DNA from: Blastocladiella emersonii ATCC 22665
Taxonomy: Eukaryota; Blastocladiomycota; Blastocladiomycetes; Blastocladiales; Blastocladiaceae
Assembly: GCA_025594325.1 (NCBI GenBank)
Contig: JANHCV010000001.1
Location: forward strand, 5,022,001 to 5,086,000
Direction of reading: 5' to 3'
Length of the DNA stretch: 64,000 nt
Shown here: positions 55,887 to 64,000 of the stretch, in pieces
Position numbering within the stretch: the stretch's first letter is position 1
Layout: each line of letters opens with the position of its first letter
The notes under the pieces: generated by a model
Told to the model about the DNA's origin: nothing
The model's input: the letters and a program-made list of their open reading frames with translations, nothing else
Databases searched by the model: none
Position numbers and translations under genes: made by a program

Positions 55887-57407
55887 ATGACATCTCGCCG
55901 GGACCTGCAGGACCTGCCCGTCGACAACGACGGCCCCGCGACCCTCGTCGGCGCCGCCCCGCCCGCGCTGCACGCCGCGCCCGTCGCGACCATGGCCACC
56001 GTCTCGTTCCGGCACCGCCTCGTCGGCGCGCTCCGCCGCGGCACCCTCACCCTCGAGCGCACCGCGATCGCCGCCCCTGCCTCCTCTCCCGAAACCCTCC
56101 CGCCCGCGTCGGCCACACCCTCGCCCGCGCTGTCCGCGACGATCGAGACCCCGGGCCTCGCCGTGTACACGCGGCGGCTCGTCGTCCCGCACATGACGCA
56201 CGACACGCTTGCTCTCGCGAAACCCGCGCCGGCGCTCATGGACCTGCCGCTCGAGAGCTCCATGAACGCGCTCCCCGCGACGTACCCGGGCACGCTGCGG
56301 TCGCTGGCCAACCTGCACGACGCCTTCACGCTGTTCACGGGCCGCGACGCGGCGGCCGCCATGGACAAGAACGCGGCGCACGGGAAAGATTTCGTGCACG
56401 TGCGCACCGAGCGCGGGCTCGGGAAGTTGACGGCCGACGGGTTCGCGGACCTCGTCAAGAAGTGGAACCCGGACGTGGCCGCGGCGCCTGCCGCGGTCCT
56501 CGCGGGGGAGGTTTCGGACAAGGTGGCGAGCCGCGCCGTCGACCGCACGCTGGGGATGCTCGACAAGTCCCTCCCGCTGCTCCCCGCCTCGACCCCCGTG
56601 TTCGCGACGGTCACGGGCACGTCGCCCGCGACGCTCGATAAGTGCGCCGCGCACATCGCGAGCCGGCCCCGGATCGCCGGCTACGTGCTCGACGCGCCGC
56701 GCCTCGCGTCCGGTGCGGACCTGACCCCGGCCCTCGCCGCGCTCGACCCCGCGAAACCGCGGTACGCCGCGTCGCTCCTGACGCCCGACGCCATGGCGCG
56801 GAATCTCGGGGCGGCGGACATGTTCTCGTCGGCGTTCGCGTACTCCCTCGCGTCGCACGGGTACGCGCTGCACCTCAGCCTGCACGACGGCGAGAATGCG
56901 ATCCATAACCTCGCGAGCGGCGAGTTCCGCACCGACACGACGCCACTGCTCACTGGGTGCGAGTGCTGGGCGTGCGCCAAGCATACGCGCGCGTACGTGT
57001 TCCACCTGCTCGATTGCCATGAGATGCTGGGCTGGACGCTGCTCGCCATGTACGTTTCGCTGCTACGCTTGCTTCGCGAGAACGAGTTACTGATACGGGA
57101 GTTCTGTAGCCACAACGTGCACCAGCTCGACGCGTTCCTGGCCTCGATCCGCGCGGCCATCGACACGAACGTCGGCGCCGCGGCGCAGGCCGCCGTCGAC
57201 GCGTGGCTCGCGCGGTACGAGCGCGACGTCGGGCCCGAGCAGAAGCGTATCGTCGACGAGGTCCTCGGCCTCGGCCTGCCCACCGCGACCGCGGCCAAGG
57301 CGGCGACCGAGAAGCCGCAGCTCAAGCGGCCACGGTCCACGGACTCTGCGGCGGCCGCCGAGTCCGAGAAGAAGACGAAGAAGCAGAAGACGGGCAGCAG
57401 CGAGTGA
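55887..57407 (+). CDS. QTRT2: Queuine tRNA-ribosyltransferase accessory subunit 2 (QTRT2)
   Basis: Exons 55887-57049 and 57110-57407 give 486 residues. TGT-family zinc ligands are present in CECWACAKHTRAYVFHLL, with the ligand His in LLAIHN. The 60-bp intron (GTACGT to CTGTAG) has no stop and keeps frame, so it hides in the open frame. Removing it gives C-x25-H, the spacing of bacterial TGT, and LLAIHNVHQLDAF. QTRT2 pairs with catalytic QTRT1 to insert queuine at the wobble position of Asp, Asn, His and Tyr tRNAs, at the mitochondrial surface. The C-terminal 60 residues are Lys/Glu-rich and not conserved. Catalytic Asp context is not obvious, as expected for the accessory subunit. Confidence 0.9.
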   Translation: MTSRRDLQDLPVDNDGPATLVGAAPPALHAAPVATMATVSFRHRLVGALRRGTLTLERTAIAAPASSPETLPPASATPSPALSATIETPGLAVYTRRLVVPHMTHDTLALAKPAPALMDLPLESSMNALPATYPGTLRSLANLHDAFTLFTGRDAAAAMDKNAAHGKDFVHVRTERGLGKLTADGFADLVKKWNPDVAAAPAAVLAGEVSDKVASRAVDRTLGMLDKSLPLLPASTPVFATVTGTSPATLDKCAAHIASRPRIAGYVLDAPRLASGADLTPALAALDPAKPRYAASLLTPDAMARNLGAADMFSSAFAYSLASHGYALHLSLHDGENAIHNLASGEFRTDTTPLLTGCECWACAKHTRAYVFHLLDCHEMLGWTLLAMYVSLLRLLRENELLIREFCSHNVHQLDAFLASIRAAIDTNVGAAAQAAVDAWLARYERDVGPEQKRIVDEVLGLGLPTATAAKAATEKPQLKRPRSTDSAAAAESEKKTKKQKTGSSE

Positions 57408-57458
57408 ACAGAACCTACTACTACTAGTACATTGTATTTTGCGCCAACCACCACCGAC

Positions 57459-60389
57459 TTAGATGTACGGGAACGCGGCAAACTCAGCAACCCGACTCAG
57501 CTCGCGCGTCCGCGCATCGTCCTCCTCCTCGTCCCCCTCATCCTCGCCGTCGTACTCGCCGTCCTCCTCGCCCTCGTACTCGTCGTCGTAAGACTCCTCC
57601 CCCTCCTCAAAGTACTCCTCGCCCTCGATCCCGAGCCCGGCGTCGGCCGCGTCGATGGCGTCGGGGTCGCCGAGCCCGTCGCCGTCGGTATCCTCGTCGT
57701 CGTCCTCGAGCCCGGGCACGTCGATGGGCACCGCGGGCAGCTCGCGGCGCCAGTACGACCAGTCGTTGAACTGGGCGTCGAACCCGCGCGTGCCGACGGC
57801 CGGGAAGATCTGGTCGACGAGGTGGTTGAGGTCGAGGTACGTCGCGCGGTACCCCTCGAGCAGCTCGCGCTTCACCTCGCCGGCGGGGTTGATGGTGAAG
57901 ATGCGCGAGGTCGGGACGCCGACGGCGCGGTACGAGTACGCGTCCGTGTGCCGGTTGCCGAACCCGGCGTAGAACGGGTGCTTGGTGTCGGGGGAGAAGA
58001 GGGCGCGGATGTCGCGGAGACAGGCGACCTTGAACTCCTCGGGGCGGCGCTGGATCACCTCGCGGGTGAATGCGGCGACGAGGCGGTCGGGCGACAGGAA
58101 CACGGGACCGTCGGGCAGCTGGTACTGGCCCTGCTCGACCTTGTTGAGGTAGTTGCGCGTGTACTGGGCCTGGCCGATGGCGCGCGACGTCAGGTACAGC
58201 ATCTGGTACCCGTTCTTGCGCACCCCCGTGTACAGCGACGCCACGCCCGAGTGCGTCCAGTCGCGCCCGACCATGGTGAACAGGTGCCCGAGCGCGTCCG
58301 ACTTGGTGATGGTCCCGTCAATGTCCGAGATCACCACCTGTTCCGTCGACGACCACAGGAAGATGCGGCTGTGGCACACGGCCGCGCCCTGCAGCCCGCT
58401 CGTCACCGTGAACGTGACGTGGTTCGGCCCGGGCTGCAGGCCCAGCGACTTGAGCTGCTCGGACGTCAGTCGCAGCGTCTTGAGGTAGTGCTTGGCGGGC
58501 GCGACGCCCATCGCGAGCTCCGAGTCCGACACGGCGCCCTCGTCGCCCGAGCTGTTGGCGGCAGCCGCAGCGGCAGCGGCCGCAGCACCGGCGCTCGAGT
58601 CGAGCACGTCGGACGCCGACTGCGACCGGACGGGCGGGGACCCGGCGTTGGCATTGCCGACCTTGAGCAGGCCGTCGGCGGACTCGCCGCCCGAGATGGC
58701 GGGCATCGCGGTCTGCGCGCGGGACTCGTGGGTAAGCCGCGGCCCGTTCCCGGTGCCGGGCGTGGGCGGGTCGTCGTGGAACCCGCCGAGGGCAGGAACC
58801 CCGCGGTTCGCGGCCTTGTCCTCGCGGGAGCTGCGGGACCACCACGAACGCCACGCGCTGCGGCGCGACCCGGCGGACGAAGTCGCAGGCGGCGGGGTGG
58901 CGGGCGGGGCGGCGGCGAGCAGCGTGTCGACGGTGGCCGAGGGGAGCGCGCGGTTGAAGGCGAGCATGGCGACGAGCATGGGCCCGGCGACGGACCACGG
59001 GTAGAACTGGCGGTCCATGCGCACGACCAGGTCGCGCGACGCGAGCAACTTTGCGGGCTGCGAGACAAACTGGTCGTACGTGATGCGCTTGGCGTCAAAG
59101 TCGGCGTCGGTCAGGTCCTTGCGGTAGCCCGCGAGGGAGACCTCGATGGGGCCCTCCTGCTGCGGCTGCTGCGGCGCGTCGAGGGCGCGTGACATGGCGG
59201 CACCGTCCTGCGAGTCGCCGGCGGCGGCGGCGGTCGCGACGAGCTCCGGGTTGGACGGCGACGCCGAGATGGTGCCGTCGGGCAGCGCGCGCGAGGTCGA
59301 CGGCGTCGGGTCAGTCTTGACGGGCATCTTGCCCCAGCCCCAGCTCCACTTGTTGGCGTTGGACGCGGACGAGGGCGAGGCGGACGAGCCGAGCTCGTGG
59401 TACTCGAGCTCCGTGTCGCTGAGCGCGCTCTGGTGCGCCTTGGCCTGCTGGATGCGGGTCTCGACCTCGAGCTCCGTGTCCGAGAAGGGGTGGACGTCTG
59501 CGAGGCAGGGGATGTTAGTGCTGCTCGCACGGATCAGTGACCCCCAAAAAAGCGTACCAGTGGTGGACGTCTCGCCGTCGACGGTGATGGCAACGTGGGG
59601 TGATGGCGGGAGGTCGATCTCGGCGACGACGGCGGCCTCCTGGTCCGAGAACTCGAACTCGGAGGCGCTGTGGTAGCCGCCGTTGACCGTCTCGTCGGCG
59701 ACGGTGACGGAGACCGAGTCCGGGTCGTTGGCGAGCACCGCCGTGACGGTTGTGGTCGTGGTGGTCGTCGTCGTGGCGGTCGCGGCGGCCGTGAAGTCGG
59801 TCGTTGTGGTCGGCGGCACCTCGCCGATCGGGGTATTGACGGCGGTCACGATGATGGGCTCCTCTTCCACGACAGTCTCGACGACCTCGATGATGGTCTG
59901 GGCGGGCGACTCGGACATGGGGATGGTGGTGGTGGTGACGGTGGTCTCGGGGCTGAGGTGGTCGACGTGCACGGTGTGCTCGGCGGGCGGGAGGGTGGCG
60001 GCGGAGAGCGATGCGCCGAGGTCAAGCGGCTCGAGCTCGTCGACGGCCGAGTCGGCGGTGGGCGGGGACGCCGAGGCGATGGGCGAGGTGGCGAGGTCGG
60101 TCGGGACGGGGTCGTCGGTCTCGACGACGAAGAAGGCCTCGCCGTGCTCGCCGACCTTCATCTGCACGTCGACGACCTTGTCGTTGACGCGCACCTCGAC
60201 CACCTTCTCGTGCGGGCGCAGCAGCTGCAGCTTGCCGAAGCGCACGTGGAACGGCGACGCGGCCATGGACCCGTCGGCGTGCTCGACGCACACAATGTCG
60301 ATGGACCCGGACAGCGTCGACGGGTTGATGTCCTTGTAGAAGTCGGTGACCGTCATGAGCAGCGACGTCACCTTGGACATCATCGACAT
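57459..60389 (-). CDS. PAH1: Phosphatidate phosphatase, lipin/PAH1
   Basis: Exons 60389-59558 and 59497-57459 give 956 residues. The N-LIP domain (about 1-105) starts MSMMSKVTSLLMTVTDFYKD, a membrane-binding amphipathic helix, with IDIVCVEHADG and FHVRFGKLQLL. The C-LIP haloacid-dehalogenase domain holds the catalytic DIDGTITKSDALGHLF near residue 668, YLTSRAIGQAQYTRNYL, and GFGNRHTDAYSYRAVGVP. The enzyme makes diacylglycerol from phosphatidate for triacylglycerol and phospholipid synthesis. The 60-bp intron (GTACGC, branch-like CACTAAC, CTCGCAG) is stop-free and in frame. The C-terminus is a long Glu/Asp/Tyr-rich acidic tail, as in yeast Pah1, where the tail helps recruitment by Nem1-Spo7. 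Divergent from polymerase alpha. Confidence 0.95.
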   Translation of the reverse strand: MSMMSKVTSLLMTVTDFYKDINPSTLSGSIDIVCVEHADGSMAASPFHVRFGKLQLLRPHEKVVEVRVNDKVVDVQMKVGEHGEAFFVVETDDPVPTDLATSPIASASPPTADSAVDELEPLDLGASLSAATLPPAEHTVHVDHLSPETTVTTTTIPMSESPAQTIIEVVETVVEEEPIIVTAVNTPIGEVPPTTTTDFTAAATATTTTTTTTTVTAVLANDPDSVSVTVADETVNGGYHSASEFEFSDQEAAVVAEIDLPPSPHVAITVDGETSTTGTLFWGSLIRASSTNIPCLADVHPFSDTELEVETRIQQAKAHQSALSDTELEYHELGSSASPSSASNANKWSWGWGKMPVKTDPTPSTSRALPDGTISASPSNPELVATAAAAGDSQDGAAMSRALDAPQQPQQEGPIEVSLAGYRKDLTDADFDAKRITYDQFVSQPAKLLASRDLVVRMDRQFYPWSVAGPMLVAMLAFNRALPSATVDTLLAAAPPATPPPATSSAGSRRSAWRSWWSRSSREDKAANRGVPALGGFHDDPPTPGTGNGPRLTHESRAQTAMPAISGGESADGLLKVGNANAGSPPVRSQSASDVLDSSAGAAAAAAAAAANSSGDEGAVSDSELAMGVAPAKHYLKTLRLTSEQLKSLGLQPGPNHVTFTVTSGLQGAAVCHSRIFLWSSTEQVVISDIDGTITKSDALGHLFTMVGRDWTHSGVASLYTGVRKNGYQMLYLTSRAIGQAQYTRNYLNKVEQGQYQLPDGPVFLSPDRLVAAFTREVIQRRPEEFKVACLRDIRALFSPDTKHPFYAGFGNRHTDAYSYRAVGVPTSRIFTINPAGEVKRELLEGYRATYLDLNHLVDQIFPAVGTRGFDAQFNDWSYWRRELPAVPIDVPGLEDDDEDTDGDGLGDPDAIDAADAGLGIEGEEYFEEGEESYDDEYEGEEDGEYDGEDEGDEEEDDARTRELSRVAEFAAFPYI

Positions 60390-60814
60390 GGCGGGCAGGC
60401 GGTGTGGAGCCCCGAGTCCGTCGGCGGCTAGCGGATGATGGTGGCGGTGCTGGGAGTGTGTGGGGGCGGCTGTCGCGCGAGGTTGTTGATGCGTAGCAGA
60501 TGTGTTACGTTGCTTTGGGGGAAAGGGAGAGAGAGCGAGGGCGTTGGGGGGCGTCGCTGCAAGGGACAGGCGACTCGCCGTGCAAGCGTCGACGTGGCGG
60601 CGCGAAACGCGTCGGCACGGTGGATGATGTCACGGTGATCTCACTGCGACGCGTCACATTTGGCGCGACGGGCGTGGCAGGCCGTCCACAGGATGCACAT
60701 CTCGAGCGCGTCTCACGGCCGGTCCGCGGGTCGCGACCGCTCGCTCGATCGAATCCAGCCGCCTCGACCCCCTCCCCTCGCACCCGCAACCTTTCGCTTA
60801 CACACACCCTTGCA
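60390..60814. promoter_or_regulatory. Divergent promoter lipin / polymerase alpha
   Basis: A 425-bp region with GCGTCTCACG at 60708-60717, about 100 bp before the polymerase alpha start, and a GCGACGCGTCAC word near 60647. No MluI cell-cycle box (ACGCGT) lies in the usual upstream position except ambiguous overlaps with these words. Confidence 0.4.
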
Positions 60815-63800
60815 ATGTCATCTTCGCGCTCGCGCCGGTCGGCCGCCGGTGGCGGGGCCAGCTCGCGGCTCGACAAGCTGCGCAGCCTGCGCGAGGTGCG
60901 CGACGGCGTCACGTCGCGCGAGGAGCAGTACCACGCCGGCGACGAGGACGACGCCGCCATCTACGACGAGGTCGACGACGAGGAGTTTGGCCGCATCCGC
61001 CGCGACCACCTGCGCCACGACAACTTCATCGTCGACGACGACGGCGGCGGCTACGGCAACGTGCTCGAGGACTGGGACCAGCCGCAGGAGTTTGACTCGG
61101 ACGACGACGAGGGCGGTGCCGCCGCGTCAAAGTCCAAGCGCGGCGCGGCCGCCGCCAAGGGGAAGGGCAAGGGCAAGGCCGCCGCGGCTGCTGCCGCCGC
61201 CGTCGCGACGGCACCGGCCAAGAAGCGCCCGCACGAGCAGTCCATTGCTGCCGCATTTTCCAAGGTCGAGGCCAAGGCTGCCATGGCGCCGCGGGTACGA
61301 TTGTATTCGTTGTGCACTTCGCCTCGCGCATGATTGACGCGTCTCGCCGCGTAGACGAAACCGGCGCCGAAACCGACGAGCAAGGACGAGTCGCAGTTCC
61401 TCGACAGCCTGCTCGCCGACATTGACTCGGCACCGACCGCCTCATCCTCCCTGCCGGCTGCGCGGACCGCGTCCCTCGCGTCCGACGCGCCGCGCAAGAA
61501 GCAGCGCCTGATCCCCAACTCGGTGCGCTCGGGCCTCGCTCCCGTCTCGGGCCCGCGTCCGTCGGCCGCGTCGCGCTCCACGCCGTTCGCATCGCGTCCC
61601 GACGCGTCCGCCGCCCTCCCGTCGGGCAGCCAGGACGACCTGAGCTTCACCTTCGAGGACCGCATGGACCTCGCCCTCAGCAGCGACGCGCCCACCGGCC
61701 TCGACGCCGATTTCGGCGACCTGCTCGACGACGACCACCGCCACCCCGTCGCACCAGCTCGGACCACGACGCCGAGCGCCGACCGCTTTGCCGGCGCCGC
61801 GATCCCGGCTTTCACGGACGACGCCGACGCCAACGCCATGGACGTGGATGCCGACGCGGATGCGGCCGTCAAGCCCGAGCCGGGCACCGCCGAGCCCGCC
61901 GTGCGCAAGATCTCGACCGTCAAGCCCAAGGTCAAGGTCAAGGCGCTCGACGTGCCGCTGTTCCCGACATCCAACTTTGTCCCCGTCGGCGCCGTCAACC
62001 CGGCCTCGGTCGTCGAGCCCGACGGCCGCCTGCTCATGTTCTACCTGGACGCGGCCGAGATCAACGGCGTCGTGTTCCTGTTCGGCAAGGTGCGCGCCAG
62101 TGCCGGCGCCGGTGAGCAGCGCGACCAGTGGGCCAGCTGCTGCGTCGCGGTGCGCGGCGTCGAGCGCAACATGTTCCTCCTGCCGCGCGAGTTCCGCACC
62201 AGCCCCGGCGGCGAGGTCTCGGACGCCGCTGTCGGACCAATGGACGTGTACTCGGAGTTTGACGCGATCCGCCGCCAGCACCGCATCGCGCGGTTCGCGT
62301 CCAAGTTCGTCGAGCGCAACTACGCCTTCGAGGTGCCCGGCGTCCCCGCCTCGGCGCAGTGGATGAAGATCGCGTACAGCTTCGACGACCCGGCGCTCCC
62401 CGCCGACCTCGCCGGCGAAACCTTCTCGCACGCGTTCGGCACCAACACGTCCGCGCTCGAGCTGCTCATCCTCAAGCGCAAGCTCATGGGCCCATGCTGG
62501 ATCGCTGTCGCCGACGCGGCCGTGACTGCGCCGTCCGTGTCGTGGTGCAAGGTCGAGTGCACCGTGACCGACCCCAAGTCCATCTCGGTGCTCAAGCAAC
62601 AGCCGCCCGCGCCGCCAATCACGCTCATGGCGCTGTCTATCAAGACCACGCTCAACGCCAAGAGCCAGCAGGAGATCCTCACGCTGACGACGCTGACCTA
62701 CACGGCGGGGCTCGAGGACACGGCGGCGCCGGCGCCCGTGCAGCAGATGATCCTGGTGCGGCCGCCAACCGCCGGCATGCCGCTGCACGTCTCGGGGCGC
62801 GACATCAAGCCGCACCAGTCGGAGCGCAGCCTGCTCAACCAGTTCATGGCCAACCTGCAGATGCAGGACCCGGACGTGCTCGTCGGGCACAACATCTGCG
62901 GGTTCGACGTGGACGTGCTCATGGCGCGGTTCAAGGTGCTCAACGTGACGCAGTGGTCCAAGATCGGCCGGCTGCGCCGCGGCCAGTTCCCGAAGTCGCC
63001 CGCGCAGTTCCGCGCCGCCGCGTCCGGCCGCCTGCTGCTCGACACGTACCTCGCCGCCAAGGAGTTCATCGGGTCGTCGAAATCCTACTCACTCAACTTC
63101 CTCGCCGAGGAGCACCTCAAGCACGCGCGCGCCGACCTCGACTTCGCGGCCGTGCGCCACCAGTTCGACGCCCCGCACACGCTCAACGCCCTGCTCCAGT
63201 ACACGGTCCAGGACTGCCTGCTCGTCGTCGCCCTCATGACCCACCTCCAATGCCTCTCGCTGTACAAGCAGATCGCCAACACGTGCGGGAGCGTCCTGTC
63301 GCGCACCATGGTCGGCGGCCGCGCCGAGCGCAACGAGTTCCTCCTCCTCCACGAGTTCCACGCCGCGAAATACGTCGTCCCGGACAAGCTGGCCTTTGGC
63401 AAGTCGGGCGACGCGGGCGCTGGTGCTGCTGGAGCGGGTCGCGCGGCGGCGGCTGCTGCGAGTGCGGCGGCACCCGTCGCGGGGCTCGACGGCGACGACG
63501 AGGACGAGGACGTGCAGGCCGAGGCGGCGGCCGCCGCGTTCGGGCCCGACGTCATTCCCACGCACGCCGCGGGCGGCAACAACAACAACGCGGCCGGCGG
63601 TAAGGGCAAGCGGCGCAAGCCGCAGTACGCGGGCGGTCTCGTGCTGGAGCCCAAGCGCGGGTTCTACGACTCGTACGTGCTGCTGCTCGATTTCCTGTCG
63701 CTGTACCCGTCGATCATCCGCGAGTACAACATCTGCTTCACGACGGTCAGCCGCACGCAGCTCGACGCGTCCGGGTTCCCGCCGCTGCCCAAGGCCGACG

Positions 63801-64000
63801 GCGAGGGGATCCTGCCGCGGCTCATCACGACGCTGGTGATGCGGCGGCGGCAGGTCAAGTCGCTCATGAAGTCGTGCACGCCCGCCGAGCACGCCCAGTA
63901 CAACATCCGCCAGCTCGCCCTCAAGCTCACGGCCAACTCCATGTACGGGTGCCTCGGGTTCTCCTTCTCGCGCTTCTACTGCAAGCCGCTCGCCGCCCTC
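60815..64000 (+). CDS. POL1: DNA polymerase alpha catalytic subunit (partial, runs off the right edge)
   Basis: Exons 60815-61294 and 61355 to the window end give the first 1042 residues of about 1500. The protein is the B-family polymerase of the primase complex that starts Okazaki fragments. The N-terminus has the family motif DNFIVDDDGGGYG and a region (ESQFLDSLLADID) like the p180 N-terminal interaction zone. The exonuclease-like domain (about 640-830) includes DVLVGHNICGFDVDVL, but its catalytic acids are partly replaced, as in inactive alpha-type enzymes. Motif A is LLLDFLSLYPSIIREYNICF (near 941) and motif B KLTANSMYGCLGF (near 1018). The 60-bp intron (GTACGA to CGTAG) contains a GCGTCTCGCC word. 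Confidence 0.95.

Noticed and set aside
57432..59192. A 586-codon plus-strand frame opposite lipin
   Set aside because: Antisense to strongly conserved lipin sequence; its Val/Arg/Glu-rich text is a codon-bias artefact.
1..64000. CRISPR array, prophage, insertion sequence, biosynthetic cluster, tRNA or rRNA genes
   Set aside because: No regularly spaced repeats, transposase or integrase frames, clustered biosynthetic genes, or recognisable tRNA T-loop and anticodon arms were seen by eye; the sequence is eukaryotic nuclear DNA.

Overview
The window is GC-rich nuclear DNA from a fungus. It has densely packed protein genes on both strands, short introns of about 44-90 bp, long Gln/Ala/Pro-rich protein segments, and genes such as a KEX1-type carboxypeptidase, a PEX30-like peroxin, CCR4, RPN9, an ADAM protease and MIS12. 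A short-tailed class I myosin without SH3, a queuine tRNA-ribosyltransferase subunit and a lipoxygenase-like protein suggest an early-diverging, possibly zoosporic lineage such as Blastocladiomycota. That placement is inference and was not tested. Intron boundaries share a local style: donor usually GTACG or GTGCG, acceptor usually TGTAG.

Layout: homeodomain gene (16-2595, +); ADAM metalloprotease with an in-frame stop (3378-5850, -); AIF/FSP1-like oxidoreductase (6496-7927, +); KEX1-like carboxypeptidase with a 6-nt microexon (8011-10629, -); CCT4 (10900-12729, -) divergent from RPN9 (13190-14475, +); cyclic-nucleotide-binding protein (14524-16905, -) divergent from a Q-rich DEAD-box-like protein (17651-23692, +); MIS12-like (23999-24956, -); secreted 8-Cys peptide (25212-25502, -); myosin I (26130-29540, -); CCR4 (29974-32532, -); DJ-1 (33561-34302, -) divergent from an RGS-like protein (34661-36500, +); a disordered protein (36540-39873, -) divergent from mitochondrial uS8 (40278-40751, +); PEX30-like (40823-42268, -) divergent from an ESCRT-III protein (42594-43713, +); basic protein (43790-44304, -) divergent from a lipoxygenase-like gene (44885-46803, +); small tail-anchored protein (47233-47604, +); a 2.6-kb gene-poor, repeat-bearing stretch (47605-50211); a large unrecognised protein (50212-54469, -) divergent from eL28 (55347-55688, +); QTRT2 (55887-57407, +); lipin/PAH1 (57459-60389, -) divergent from DNA polymerase alpha (60815 to the right edge, +).

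This is mostly housekeeping sequence, not one pathway. The less expected signals are three copies of a 39-bp hairpin in the gene-poor stretch, a recurrent promoter word TGCGAGAC in several intergenic regions (often inverted pairs), a 6-nt microexon, stop-free introns of 3n length hidden inside long reading frames, and several proteins with unusual architecture (split RGS domain, ESCRT-III with a new C-terminal module, degenerate helicase, divergent lipoxygenase).
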